Positions 34,789-48,112 of a stretch of DNA of 64,000 nt are shown piece by piece. The stretch covers positions 1 through 64,000 of the forward strand of contig QPMI01000580.1 of assembly GCA_004431415.1 (NCBI GenBank). The letters run 5' to 3'. Every line of letters starts with the position of its first letter. Positions within the stretch are counted from its first letter, which is position 1. The stretch is from Cyanophora paradoxa. Taxonomy: Eukaryota > Glaucocystophyceae > Cyanophorales > Cyanophoraceae. The position numbers were made by a program, and so were the translations under genes. The notes under the pieces were generated by a model. That model was not told the DNA's origin. It saw nothing but the letters and a program-made list of their open reading frames with translations, and did no database searches.

Positions 34789-37700
34789 ATGAGGGCCGCG
34801 CCGGCGCCCGGCGGCCCATCGAGGCCTGCAGCCGCGAAGCCGCCGATGCTGAACGCGGCGGGCCTGAAGGGAGGCGCGCTGACAGCCAAGCAAGTCCAGC
34901 GTCTCGGCGGGAAGAAGCCCGTGAAGAGCGCCGGGCGCAACGCCAGCTCGTCGGCCCCCGCCGATGCGCCGATTGCCGTGGGCGGATTTTCGAAGCAGAC
35001 GCAGGAGCTAACGGCAGCTCTCGCCGCCGCCGTGCCGGAAGCGCCAGCGTGGAGGTTCCCAGCAACGAAGGAGGTCCGGGGGCGCGAGCTCGAGCCACCC
35101 CTAGCGTAGCTAAGGGGCACGCGCGCAGGGATACGAGTGGCTGGAGAAGCTGGGCGAGGGCGGCTTCGGCTCTGCCTGGAAGGTCAAGCGGAAGAGTGCG
35201 CGGCGCCGTGCGAGCGGGCCGGGGGCGCCGGCGCGGCCCGACCCCGCGGCGCAGGCGACGGGGCGGTCTTCGTGTGCAAGACGATGAAGGTGACGGAGAT
35301 GGGGAGGAACACGCTCGAGGCGGCCGTCAACGAGGCGCGCCGGCCGCCCCGCCCCGCGCCCCGCGCACCGCACCCAGCCCCGCGGCGGCGCTGAGAGGCG
35401 GGGCGCGCAGGTCAAGATCCTCGCCTCGTGCAACTCGCCCTTCGTGATCCGCTACTACACCTCCTTCGTCCAGGACGACACCATCCACATCATCATGGGT
35501 GCCCGCGCCCGCCCCCCGCTCCGCCCGCGCCGCCCCGCGCCGCGCGGGACGCGGGGGGGCCCGGCAGAGTACGCGGAGCGGGGTACACTGGCGCAGAAGC
35601 TGCGGGCGCAAAGCCACGCGGGGTTCTTCCCCGAGATCACCGTCTGGCGTTACGTGCGCGGGGCCCCGCGTACCCCCGCCGCCCCCTCCTCCCCCTGCTC
35701 ACCGCCCCGCCCCTTCCCCTGCAGTTCATCCAGATAGCTCTGGGCCTGTGGCGTGCGCCGCGCGCCCCGCGCACCTCGCCCCGCACGCGGGCTCAGCGGC
35801 GGGGCGCGCAGACATCCACTCGAAGCACGTGATCCACCGCGATGGTGCCTCTACCCCATTCCCCTGCCGCGTGCTCGCCTGTACCCCCATCTGACATCCC
35901 CCACCCCCTCCAGTGAAGCCCTCGAACGTGCTGGTCGACGCGGACGACACGCTCAAGGCGCGCCCCGCCCGCCGTACCCCCCTCGAGCCTCCCCCCCTCC
36001 CCTCGGGCGATGCGGCGCCGCGCGCAGCTGAGCGACGTGGGGTGGGCGATGGAGATGACGCAGCGGCGGGTGTGGACGGGCCTGCGCGTGGGCACCCTCA
36101 TCTACATCAGCCCCGAGGTCTCCGCGGGGCGCCCCTACAACGGTCCCCGCCCCCCGCCCCGCCCCGCCCCTGCCCGGCGCAGCCAACGCCCCGCCGCAGA
36201 GGCGAGCGACGTGTGGGCGCTCGGCTGCACCCTCTACGAGCTCGCCGCGCTCCGCCACGCCTTCGGCGCCGCCAACAAGGCCCGCCCCCCCGCCTCCCCC
36301 GCCCCTCCGGGCGGCGCGGCGTGAGGGGCGGGGGTGGGGCAGCACGCGCTGTTCGCGGCGATCCAGAAGGGGGCGTACAAGCCCATCAGCAAGCGCTACA
36401 GCCCGGAGCTCGCCGCCCTCGTCGCCGCCTGCCTCGCGCGCCACGGCCCCCACCCCGCCCCCCACCCCGGCCCCGCTGAGCGGGCCGGGCGGGGCACAGA
36501 CGCTGGACCCGGCGGCGCGGCCGACGCTGCCGGACATCCTCACCCGCCCCGAGGTCGCCGCCAAGGTCGGCCCCGCCGCCCCGAGCTCGAGTCTGCCGCC
36601 GCGCCGGCGACGCCCCCGGCCGCGGCAGGCGCGCGTCCTCGGCATCCCCCTCCCCGACCTCGCCCCGCCCCCGCGCCCCTCCCGGCCCCCCTCCGGTGCC
36701 CTCCCCCGCCCCCGCCCCGCCCCGCCCCGCCCTGCCCCAGTCTCGCTCGCGCCGAGTGGCTGGCGCCGCAGCCGTCCGCATCGGGCCCGGCGCGCTCGAA
36801 ATAATCCCGCCCGCCCCGGCTCCTCCCGCGAGGGCCCCGCGTGCGCTGCGTTCCTCTCCTCGCCCCCGCTCCGCGCCGAGTGGGGCCGGTGCAGGAGCTC
36901 GCGGCACTCCGGGGGTACAGCAGCGGGGCGGGGAGCCCGGCGGGGCGCTCGGGCCGGGGCGCCGGCTCGCAGCGGGCCCCGGGAGCCCCTCCCCCGCTCC
37001 CCCGCCTCCGCCGCCTCCTCCTCCGCGCCCGCCCCCGCCCCGGGGCGCGCCTCGGCCTCGGAGCCGCCGCAGTCGCCCAGCGACCCCGCGCAGCCGCCGA
37101 AGACGCTCATGGAGCGGTGCGCCGCCCCGGCCCCCGCCTCCTCCCCCGCCGCCGCGAGCGAGCGCCGGGGCGCAGATACCACGAGCTGCGGACGGGGCGG
37201 CGCCTCGAGTGGGTAGCCCGCGCCATGCTCCGCTGGGGCATCGCCGCCGAGCCGGCCGCCGTGCGCCCGCCCCCCCGCCCGGGGCCTCGCCGCGCGGCGC
37301 GGCGCGTGAAAAGGGCGGCGGGGCGGGGGCAGGTGCGGGGCCTGCAGAGCGTGGAGGGGCGCGCCCGCGCCGACGACCGCCTCCGCCGCATCGAGGCCGC
37401 CCTCCGCGTCCGCCCCGTACCCCCCGCCCCCTGCCCCGCACCGCCCCGTAACCCGCCCACGCCTCTCCCAGGAGGCCGTGGGGGACGTCTCGGGGGACTA
37501 CGCGTCCCGCTTCGGGCCCGACGAGGCGTTCGTGCGCGCCCTCGACGCCTTCAGCGTGCGCCGTACCCCCCTCCCCGCCGCGCCCCGCACCCGGACGGGG
37601 CCGACCGGGGGCGGGGCCAGTACGTGGCGGCGTTCAACAAGTTCGGGGGCCAGCCAGTGCCTTCCCTCCTGGCCGCGGTGCGCCGGGCCCCTGCCCGTTC

Positions 37701-37976
37701 CCCCCGGCCAGCGGCCAACGCGACAGGGGGCGAGGGCAGTGCGGGGAGCGGGCGGAGCGAGTGGCGGCGGGGGCGGCGGAGGCGCAGCGGGCAATGGAGG
37801 AGGGGGAGGCCCGCTTCCCCGACATGTTCCGCATGCTCTACCGGTGCCCGCCCCGCCCCGCCCCCGCCGGCCGCCGCTGACCCCCCCGACCCCGCCCTCG
37901 CAGGCTAGTCCAGGAGTGCTTGAACCCCGCCGGCGCGAGCCCGCAGCGGCCCACCCCCGCCGCCCCGCAACAGTAG
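34789..37976 (+). CDS. NIMA-related (NEK-like) serine/threonine kinase
   Basis: A basic Ala/Pro-rich N terminus (ATG 34789) splices to YEWLEKLGEGGFGSAWKVKR (Gly loop) and then GAVFVCKTMKV (catalytic Lys). Next are AAVNE joined to VKILASCNSPFVIRYYTSF and IIMEYAERGTLAQKL, then WRYFIQIALGLWHIHSKH, VIHRDVKPSNVLVD and DDTLK joined to LSDVGWAME. These are followed by GTLIYISPEV, SDVWALGCTLYELAALRHAF and ARPTLPDILTRPEV. All catalytic motifs are present, but DFG is DVG. Introns 35335-35410 and 35958-36027 start with GC (GCGCGC), and the kinase reading frame crosses both exactly. Downstream of about 36560 is a Pro/Ala-rich linker, then an unrecognised helical region (LEWVARAMLRWGI, FGPDEAFVRALDAFS, FPDMFRMLYR, LVQECLNPAG) ending at TAG 37974-37976. 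This tail may be a C-terminal domain or a second gene. Confidence 0.85.
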
Positions 37977-38286
37977 TGCAGGAACACGCAGCGCAGAAAT
38001 GCTCGAACGAATCGGATTCCGTGAGACCTCCTGCGCCTTGGATCCAGATCTAGACTGAGATGCGCGCGCGCGCGCGGGCGCGCGCAACGACCGCGGTCCC
38101 CCCGAGCTCGGGGTCCAGCCCGCTAGCCCCACTGCGAAGCGAGCCGCGGTGGAGACCGTGAAGCCAGCGGCAGGGACTCTGCACGCGACACAGCGCTTGT
38201 GGATCCATAAACGCATTCGATCACGAGATCGATGCGGGGCCTTCTGCTGCGGGCTAGTCTGCACTCCACGACAGCTCACATCGAGC
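37977..38286. other. Convergent intergenic spacer
   Basis: Contains a (CG)n run at about 38057-38085 (GCGCGCGCGCGCGGGCGCGCGC), potentially Z-DNA forming. No gene is recognised. Confidence 0.5.
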
Positions 38287-41200
38287 TCACATCTCGCCCT
38301 CGAAGCCCTCCTGGTCGTCCCCCGGCCCCGCGGCGGCCTCCTCCTCGTCGTAGCGGGGGGCCGGGGGCGCCCCGCGGGGCCGCCGCCCCGCCCCGGGCCC
38401 CGCCTCGGGGGCGGGCTCGGGGGCGTCGGCGACGTCGAAGGGGACGTCGTACTGCTGGTCGAGCCCGACGTAGGCGTCCGAGACGAGGTACAGGGTGAAC
38501 CGGTGCCGCCCCGCCGCCGGCGGCGCCAGGAAGCGCAGCGGGGCGCGCGTCGTGGACCCCGGCCGCAGCGCCAGCCGCTTCAGCGCCACCAGCTCGCCCC
38601 CGGCCGAGATGCCGCTGGGGGGCGGGCCGAAGGAGGGGTTTCCGACCACCGCGAACCAGCCCTCGTCCTTCGGCTTCGGGAAGCGCCCCGTGGCGATCTT
38701 GAGGGAAGACCGAGACTCCCGCGTCACCTGCGCCCCCCCGCCTCGCCCCGACTCGCAAGGGGAAGGATGGGGAGGGGGGTACGCACCTCGACGACGACGG
38801 CGGCCTCGGTGCCCGGGCGGGGCACGCGGGGCTCGAGGCGCCAGCGGACGGAGACGGAGGGGAGGCGGGCGGCGGCGGCGGCGGCCTCGTCGGCGGGCGG
38901 GGCGGGAGGGCGGCGCGGAGGGCGGCGGGGCGGCGGTCGGGGGGCAGGGCGAGGAGCTCGGGGAGGCAGGAGACGCCGGCGGCGGCGAGGGCGGGCAGGT
39001 GCTCCCGCTCCACGTGGGGCAGGCACGCCAGGCCGCCCCCGCAGGCGCCGAGGAAGCGGCCCTGCATCACCATCTGGGAGAGGTGCAGCGTCTGCAGCGC
39101 CGTATCCAGCGCCCCGCAGTCCGCCGCCACGTCCAGCATCGCCTGCGCCGCCATCAGCGGGGGAGGAAGAGGCGGGGGGAGGCGGGGGGGCGGGCCTGGA
39201 GGATGCGGACGGAGTTGTCGAGGACGGCCTTCGTGTCCGTCGCGTAGTCGGCGACGGGGAGCGCGGCGCGGGCGAAGTGCGCCTGCAGCAGCAGGCAGGC
39301 CTTCACGTGCGGCGAGTCGGCCCGCCGCGGGTCGATCCCCCACGGCACCGCCTTGGCCAGCTGCGGGGCGGCTCAGCAGGAGGGGGAGGAAAGGCAGAGA
39401 GAGGGGGGAACGCGGCGGGCCTGGAGGTTGAGGGCGTCCTCGTTGTGGCGGACGGGCAGCTCGGCGTACTCCTCCGCCGCGCAGAGGATCTCCAGCAGCT
39501 CGGGCAGCGCGGCCGGACCCGCGCCGAGGCGCTGGTGGAGCATGGCCGCCGTGCGGTAGTCGAGGTAGTAGAAGGAGGCGACGCGCCCCAGCGTCGTGGG
39601 CCGCAGCGCGTCCCCCTCGAGCTCGAGGCAGCCGGCGTGCTGGAGGTCCGCCGTGGCGCGCTCGACGAGGGCGGAGAGGTGCCGCTCGATGCCGCCGCGG
39701 CTGGCGTCCTGGAGGTGGTAGAAGGAGGGGTTCATGACGAGGCGCCGGAAGAAGTAGGTCCACGTCAGGTAGTCCAGCGCGTCCTGCGGGGCGCTCAGAA
39801 AGGGGGCGAAGCGGGAGTGGAGCCCGCGCCTGGCGGGAGGCGATGGTGCCGGCGGCGGCCTCGGCGTTGAGGTGGTTGTGGAGGACGGCGGGGAGGGAGG
39901 ACTCGACGGGGAACGGCTCGTACAGGAACTTCTTGTAGAAGTTCTTCTTCGCGTCTGGGGGGTACCGGCTCAGAGGGGGATGGGAGGGGGGCGCGGGGAG
40001 GGGGTACGGCGCGCCGTGGAGGAGCACGACGGCGACGCCCGTCGCGTCGAACTGGGGGCGCCCCGCGCGCCCCATCATCTGCCCCCCGGGCTAAGACGGG
40101 GCCCTCAAAGCTCGCTCGGGGGCCGCGGGGGTACCTGGAGGACGTCGGTGATGGGGTAGTCGACGTAGCGCCGCGTCTTCGCGTCATAGTACTCCGTGCC
40201 CTGTGCCCCACGTGAGGGGAGGCGGGGGCGGGGGCGGAGCGGGGCGGGGCGGGCCTTGACGACGACGAGGTGGGCGGGGAAGTTGACCCCCCACGCCAGC
40301 GTCGACGTCGAGACCAGCACCTGCAGCCCCTTCAGGGGGGGGGGGGGGAAGAGGCGGCCGGGGGTACGGTCACGCGCCTGGATCTTCTCGTTGACGAAGA
40401 GCTCCTCGACGAGGGCCTTGTCGCGCTCGTGTAGGCCGGCGTGGTGCAGCCCGATGCCGAACGCCAGCGTGTGCTTCAGGCTCGCGTCGCGCACCCCCGA
40501 CGCCTCGAGCAGGCCCTCGAGCTCCTCGGGGGCCATGCGGAGGAAGCGCCGCGGGCGCTCGTCGGCGGCCGCGAAGGCGACCAGGTCCAGCGCCGTGAGG
40601 CGCGTCTGCCGCCGCGACGACACGAAGACCAGCGCCGGCTGCCCCGCGCGGCTGAGGACGGAGCCGAGGAGAGCGGGGCGGGGCCGGGGCGGGGCGGGGC
40701 GGGACCTTCTCGCCGGCGTGCTGGACGATGGAGGCGTACGTCGGCTTGTTCATCGTCGCCATGCGGGGGCAGTAGTGCTTGCCGGGGAAGCCCTGGCCCC
40801 GAATCAGAGCCGGGACGGGAAGGGGGAAAGGGGGGTAGAGGGGGGCGGGGGGGGGGGGGGTACCTGAACGTGGACCTCGAGGGGCACGGGGCGCACCGCC
40901 GGGCGGAAGTTGAAGAGGCCCTGCGCGGCCTGTGAGGGGGGGCGGGGCGGGGGAGCGATGCGGGGCCGGGGGCGCCTGGGTGTCGATGGCGAGCCAGTCG
41001 GCGAGGTCGCGGGCGTTGGCCATGGCGGTGGAGAGCCCCACGAAGCGCACCGGCGCCGCCGTCTGGCTGCTGATGTACCGCATCCGCGACACGATCTGCC
41101 GCCGCCCGCGCGGGGCCGCTCGTTCGTCGGGGGAGGCCGCGCGGACGCCGCGCTGAGGAGGGCGAGGGGGAGGGGCGCACGACTTCGAGGATGGGCCCGC

Positions 41201-44200
41201 GGTCGCCGCCGAGGAGGTGGATCTCGTCGATGATCACGAGGCCGACCTTCTTCACGTACGAGCGGTTCTGCCAGTGCCGCGAGACGCCGTCCCACTTCTC
41301 CGGCGTCGTGCAGATGACGTCGGCGTTCAGCAGCGCGTGCAGGTCCGGCGTCACGTCTGCCCAGCGTCGCGTGGCGTGAGGCGCGGGGCGGCAAGAGGTC
41401 GCGGGGAGGGGGCCGGGACGGGTGCACCGCCGGTGAGCTCGACAAGGCCCTTGCCGAGGCGGCCGGCGAGGCGGACCTTCCAGTCCTCCATCCGCTCCCG
41501 CACCAGCGCCTTCAGCGGCCCGATGTAGATCACCTGCCCGCGTGTGAGACAGGCGCGGCGGAGCCGGGGCGGAGGGTGGAGCGGGGCCAGCGCGCGCCTT
41601 GCGGCCGGGGTGCTCGCGGAAGACGCGGAGCATGGCGAGCTCGGCGACGACGGTCTTGCCGGAGCCCGTGGGGGCCCCCAGCAGCACGTTCACGTCCGTG
41701 TGGTACAGCGTGTGGAACACCTGCCACGGCGAGCGAGCTCGAGGTCAGCCGACCCCGCGCGGGCGCAGCGCGGCTTGGAGCGCCTGGGTCTGGACGGGGT
41801 TGAAGTGGGAGAAGGTGTACAGCGACTCAAAGGTCGGGTCCTGGGCGCCGCGTGAGGGGCGAGGCGAAGGGAAGGGACGGAGGGGCGGGGGGACCTGGAG
41901 GGCGGAGCGGGGGAGCGGGGCGAGGTCGAGGAGGTCGGTTTGCGGCGGGTGCTTCTCCGGCAGGATCAGCTGCGGAGAGGGAGGAGGGGCGGCGTCAGGC
42001 GGGGCGGGGCGGGGCGGCTGGGCCGGGGGCGGGGCGGGCGCGGGGGCGGACGGAGGAGAGGGCGATCTCGGCGTGGGCCTCGGCGTGGAGCCAGCGGTCG
42101 GAGACGGCCCGCACGAAGTACTGCGGCGGCATCGGCTCGAAGAGCGGCACCGTGAAGTCCAGCGTCTGCGCCTCCTCCTTCGCCTTCTGCTCGCGTCGTC
42201 GGGTCGGCGCGGGCGTCGAGGCGCGGGGGGCGGGGGCGGGGGCGGGCCCTGTGGAGGAGGAAGTACTCGGAGTGGTAGATGTGCTCGTTCTCGGCGTCCT
42301 CCACCCAGATCCACCACCCCTCCGCGCTCCCGTGCTGCCGCTCGTTCCACTCGAACTCCGCCGTGATCGCTGCCGCCGCCCCGGGGCCTCGGCGGGCGGG
42401 CAGGATGCGGGCGGGGGCGGGCGGCTCACTGAGGACGACGCGGAGGACGGTGCGGGTGATGGGCTGAACGAGGGGGGAGAGGGCGAGGGCGGGGAACTGG
42501 CGGACGAGCTTGGCGATGCGGGGCCCGGCCGCCGGGTGGCTCACGAGGCGCCCGACCTCCGCCTCGCTCATGTCCCGCAGCCGCTCCACCGTCGCCTGCG
42601 GCCCGGCGCTCAGGCCGCGCGGGGCGCGCGCTTTGGCTTGCAATCGCGCACGCCGCGGGTCTCGAGCTTGACGATGACGTCGGGGGGCAGGATCTCGAAC
42701 TGGCGGAGGGGCGTGTGGTCCGGCCAGACGCGCCGCTCGATGCACTTGCACAGCGTCAGCAGCTTGTCCGTGAGGCTCGTCCACCCCCGGCCCCGCACGA
42801 TCTCGAAGAGCGCCCGGCAGATGCTGCGCCAGCGCCTCAGCGCCCCGCCCCGCCCGGGGGCCCCGAGCAGCACGGCGGGCGGGCACCGGCCGGCGGACTG
42901 GACGATGTAGGCGGTGTCGGTGATGAGGGTGAAGCTCTCGAGGAAGGCGCGCGCCACGTACGCCTGCAGCAGAATGCCTGGCCCCGCCCCGCGTCGGAGG
43001 GGCGGGGCGGGGCGGGGGCGGGGCTGGCTGGCGGGGCGGGGCGGACTGGTCTTGGCGCGCTCGGCGTCGAGGCCGTGCTTGGGGGGGTACTCGCACGCCT
43101 CGTGCAGCAGCCGCTCGAGCTGCCGGCGCGCGCATTGGCGCCTCAGAGGGCGGCGCTGGCCCAGCCCCGCCCCCCGCCCCCCGGCCCTCGCCCCGCACCT
43201 CGGGGAGCTCGTCGTCGCGGGTCTGCACGTGGGCGAACTCGTGCGCCGCCGCCACCAGCGAGATCAGCTCCGCCTCCGTCATGTGCTGCGAAGCCGCGTA
43301 AGGGCGGGGTCGCCGGGGCGGCGGCGGGGCGGGGGAGGGGCGGGGAGGGGCGGGCCTGCTTGAGGCGCTCGTTCCAGGCCTCGACGGTCTCGTTCTCGAT
43401 GTAGTAGTGGGAGGCGACGCGCCCCAGCTCCGTCACCCCCAGCGCCCCGCTCTTCTCCCCGAACCGCAGCATCTGCCACGCCGGCGGCTCGGCCCGGCGA
43501 GCCGGCCGGGCCGAGGCGGGGCGGGGCGCCCTCGCGGCGGACCTGGCAGGCGTGGAGGCGCTTGGCGGCGAGCTCGACGAGCTCGCGGCGCTTCGCGGAG
43601 AGCGATGGGTCCATCTCCTTCTCGTGGTACGTGATCCCTGCGGGAGGCGCTGAGCGGCGGCTTTGACGCCCTTTCCCCTCATCCTCCTGCCGGGCGGACC
43701 GTAGACCATGGGGTTGCGCATCATGCGGACGTAGAGGTACGTGTACGAGATCCACTCGCACGCCTCCCGCACGTTCGTCACCGTCCCCAGCACGCACTCC
43801 GCGTTCAGGTGGTCCGCCAGCTTCTTGATGAACTGCGCCCGCCGCCCCGCCCGCGCCTCAGCGGGCGGGCGGGGAAGAGAGGGAGGGGCGCCCCGGGGCG
43901 GGCCTGGCTCTCGATGGGCATGGCGTGGTTGAGGAGGTCGAGGTAGTGCTTGAGCTTGTCGTGCGCCGTGATCAGGATCGCCTCCCCGCTCGTGTCGTAC
44001 TGCGGCCGCCCCGCCCGCCCGAAGATCTGCCCCGCTCCCCGCTCAGGGCGAGCGAGAGGGGGCGGGGGGGCGGGCGGGGGCGGGCCTGCATGACGTCGAG
44101 CATGGAAAGCTCCGTGAACGTCCCCTTCTGCGCGTCGTACACCTGCGCCGGCCCGCGAAGGTGAGCCCGGGCCGTCCGAAGGGGCGCGCCGGCCTCGGGG

Positions 44201-47200
44201 GCGCGCGCGCCTGGGTGCCCTTGATGACGACGGTGTGGGCGGGGAGGTTGACGCCCCACGCCAGCGTCGCCGTGCAGCAGAGCACCTGCCGCGGGGTCAG
44301 GGGGGAAGAAGAGGGCGGGGGGGGGGCGGGCGGGGCGGGGGCGGACGCGGAGGTGGCCGGAGGCGAAGAGGCGCTCGACGATGTTGCGGTCGGAGCGGAG
44401 CATCCCCGCGTGGTGCAGCCCGATCCCTGCGGGGCGCGTCAGGCGAGGCGGCGGGGGAGCGGGGGGAGAAAACGGGCCGGAGACGCCGACGTCCTTGAGT
44501 TCGGTGTTGCGGGACTTGCCGAGCTCGCGCTGCAGCGCCGCGAGCCGCCTGGCCGCCTCGTCCGTGAAGCTCCCCTCGTCCTCCCCCTCGTCCAGCGCCT
44601 TGCCCCGCAGGAAGAGCGCTGCCGCCCCGTCAGCGGCCCCGCCGGCGGGGGCGGGAGCTGCGGGCGAGAGCCGCGCCGGTCTTCTGGTCGCGCTGGGCGA
44701 GCTCGCGGAGCATGCGCGCCGTCTTCCCCGTGTCCTTCCGCGAGTGCACGAAGACCATCACCTGCGGGGCGGGGCGGGGTCGCGGAGGGCGGGGAGGGCG
44801 GCGGCGGCGGGGGAGGGGGTAGGGCGGACCTGGTGGCCCCGCTGGAGGCTCTCGAGGACCTTCATGTAGCAGATGTCCCCGATGAGCTGCAGCCGCTTCG
44901 CCCCGTTCGCCTCGCTCACCCCGATGAACTGCTGCGCCAGCGGCACCGGCCGGTAGCTGTTGTCGAAGTAGTAGAGGCCCGTCTCCGGGTTCACCCTGCG
45001 GGCCCGGTCAGGCGGAGCTGGGCAGAGGGCGGGAGGCGGGCGGCGGGGGCGGCCTCGCCTGAGGAAGACAGCGACGTCGCGGTAGTTGGGGAGAGTGGCG
45101 GAGAGCCCCACGATGCGGATCATGCTCTGCGTGCTCTCCACCTGCCCCGCCGTGAGCGGCGCAGCGGGGAAGGGGAGCGGGGAGCGGGGAGGGGCCGGGC
45201 CATGCGGAGGGTGCGGGCGACGAGGGTCTCGATGACGGGCCCGCGGTCGTCGGCGAGCAGGTGCACCTCGTCGATGATCAGCAACCGCACCAGCTGCCCG
45301 GGGGGGCTCAGACAAGCCAGGGCCGGCGGGGCGGGGCGGGCGGGGCGGACGGAGACGAGGCCGGTGTCGGAGGTCTTGCGGGTGATGACGTCCCACTTCT
45401 CCGGCGTCGTCACGATCACCTGCCCCGGGGTCAGCCGGCCGCCGGCGGCGGGCGCTGCCGGCCGCGGGGCAGGGGCGCGGGCCTGGGTCTCCTGGAGCTC
45501 CTTGCGGGTGAGCTGCATGTCCCCCGTCAGCTCTTTCACCGTCTGCGCCGCCGTCAGCGCGAAGGCGCCGCGTGCGCGAGGGGACCGGGGCGGGGCGGGG
45601 CGGGCCATGGAGAGGGGCGCCAGGCGCTCCGAGAACTTCTCGACGACCTCCGCAGCCAGCGCCTGCGCCCCGGGCGTGTGAGGGGGTCCGAGCGAAAGGA
45701 GGCGGGGCGGGCGGCGGGCCTTCATGGGGGCCACGTAGATGATCTTGAACTCGTCGCGGGCGAGCGCGCCCCGCACGATGTGCTGCCCCACCTGCCCCGC
45801 GAGAGGCCGTCAGGGGGGGTGCCAGGGGGGGTATGGAGGGGCGGGCCTCGTGGAGGATGGCGAGCATGGCGATGTTCGTCTTGCCGGCGCCTGCACGAGC
45901 CGCGCCGTCAGCGGCGGCGGAGGGGGAGGAGGAGGAGGAGGAGGGCGGGGGAACGCGCCGGTCGGGGCGCAGACGAGGAGGTTCTCGTTGGAGCGGTAGG
46001 CGGCGGGGTACAGCCGCGACTGGATCCGGTTGAGGCAGCGCATCCCCTGCGCCGGTGTGAGGCGAGGGCGGGGCCGGCGGACGTGGGTGGGGAGGGGCGG
46101 GGCGGACGTGGAAGGCGGGGCGGGCCCAGTCGTCCATCTCGGCTATCGGCACGAGGCGCTCCTTCCCGCCCATCGCCGACGGCACGCTCGGCGGGATGTG
46201 CACCTCCTCGTACCCCTGCCGCAGGCTCAGGGCAGGCCCAGGGCCGGAGGGGCGGCGGGGCGGCGCCTTGAACTTCTTGGAGACGGTGCCCTCGGGGAGG
46301 GCCATCTTCTGGACGCCGCCGCCGACGGTGCCGGTGCCGAGGAGGGCGGCGGCGCGCGCGGGGGCCTCCCGCAGGTCCCGCTCCCGCTGCTCCCGCAGCG
46401 TCCGCGGGTCCGACTCCGCCCCCGCCGCCGCCGCCGCCAGGAACTCCGCCGCCGCCGACGCCGCCGCCGGGCCGTCCCCAGCCCCCGCCCGCCGCGCGGC
46501 GCGCTTCTCCTCCTTGCGCCGCAGCTTCCCCATCAGCCGCTCCGACTCGCTCTGGACGACCACCTGCGAGCCCAGCGCCGGGCCCTCCCGCCTCCCCCCG
46601 CCCCGCCCTGGGCGCCGCCGGCCGGCTGCTGGGCGGCGGCGCGGGCGGCGGCGGCCTGGGCGGCCTGGAGGGAGGGGCGGCGGAGATGGCCCATGCGATG
46701 AAGTCGAAGGCCTCGAAGCCGAGCAGGTCGAGCAGCGGGCCCTGGATCTCGTCGTCTGCGCGGGGTGGCGCGTCGGGCGGGGGCGGGTCGGGCCCCGGGG
46801 GCCCGGCGGGCTCGGGCGGACCGGAGGCGGGCTTGTTGAGGGTCTCGAGGAGCTGCTCGGCGAGCTCGAGGGGCGAGAAGAGGCCGCCGGCCCGCGAGCA
46901 GTGGTCCTCGCAGCGCAGCACCAGCTCCCGCCCCACCTCCCCGCCCATGCCCCCGGCCCCCTCGCCCCCACCCCGCGCCCCGCCCGACCCGGCATCCTGC
47001 GCGCGCGCAAACCGGCTCAGCGGGGCGCGGGAGGGCGCGGCGGGGAGCGGCGGGGCCGGCGGGGCGGACGGGCGGGGCGGCTGCGGGGCCTCGTAGTCGC
47101 TGTCGGGGAGGAGGAGGAGGAGCCGGCGGGGGCCCGCGCAGCTCCGGCAGGTCCTCGCCCCACTCGCGGTCCATCAGCGGGCCGCCGCGCGCCGCCGGCG

Positions 47201-47920
47201 CCGGCCCCGCGGCGGCCGCCCCCGTGCGCCACGCGTGGAGCTCGCCGGCGAGCTTCACGGCCTCCTTCGCCGCCGCCGGCGTGCACCCGGCGAAGAACTC
47301 GCGCAGCACGGACCTGCGCGGCGTCGGCGGGGCGCGGGCGGCGCGGCGGGGGCCCCGCGCACGCTTTGGCGTCGGGCGGGTCGTCGGGGTTCGCGTTGAC
47401 GACGTCGTACGCCATCTGGGCCGCCGTCCCCGCGTCCATCGCCTCCCCGCTGATCTCCCCGCCCACTTGCACGAAGCGCTCGAACTTCCTCCGCACCTCC
47501 CGCTCGTCCGCGCGGCCTGCCGCCGGCGGGCGGTTCATACGCGAAGGCTCAGATTGCGCTCCATCGGCGCAGGGCGGCGCGCACCTTCCACGCCTCTTGC
47601 AAATTCCTTCCACGACCATCCCGGCGTCTCAGGGCCGTCCGAGATGCCGGCCGACCTGCGGATGAAGCGGTCATGCGTGGCGGGGTCCGGTAGGAGATCG
47701 CAGCGCCGGGCGGACCTCAGCCGGCGCTGTATGATCTGCAGGCGCTCTACATATGCGCTCTCGAGATCGAAGTCCGCGCGATCCGTGAGGAAGGCCCGGA
47801 GTGCGCCCGACAGCCGTGGGCGCTGAGCGCGCGTGAGCCGAGCGGCGAGGGCGCGCAGCACCAGCTCACCTCGCTCACGACCGCCACAGCGGCGGCGGGG
47901 CGCTTCCCCGCGGCCGCCAT
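38287..47920 (-). CDS. ASCC3: ASCC3/Slh1-type tandem Ski2-like RNA/DNA helicase
   Basis: ASCC3 (yeast Slh1/Rqt2) is the helicase of the ASC-1/RQT complex, which splits collided ribosomes marked by ubiquitin and helps alkylation repair. Exon 1 is [17 protein letters not shown] (ATG 47920), spliced to [13 protein letters not shown], matching the ASCC3 N terminus; [10 protein letters not shown] and [19 protein letters not shown] follow. Cassette 1 shows [75 protein letters not shown] and [20 protein letters not shown], then a Sec63 unit. Cassette 2 shows [50 protein letters not shown] and [14 protein letters not shown], then a second Sec63 unit ending LGLDQQYD-type before an acidic tail and the TGA at 38287-38289. 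Several dozen short introns occur; 45663-45719 and 41534-41597 are GC-AG. Motifs and order match along the whole length. Confidence 0.97.
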
Positions 47921-48112
47921 CTCTCTCTCTCTCTAGATCTCTTGCTCGTCGCTGCGGCCCGAACAACCGCGGGCTCGATTCCGGATGAGGAGATTACCCC
48001 GTGAGGCCCAATTTCGAAAGGACCACACGCGTCGACGTCGGACCCATGCTCGATCTCGAATCACATTGAGACACGTAGGGGGGCGTTCAGGGGGGCGGTG
48101 GGGGAGGCGAGG

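Noticed and set aside
44758-47010. 750-codon single frame as an unspliced gene
   Set aside because: Helicase motifs occur in all three minus frames and join only after removing short introns; the single frame mixes exons with intron translation.
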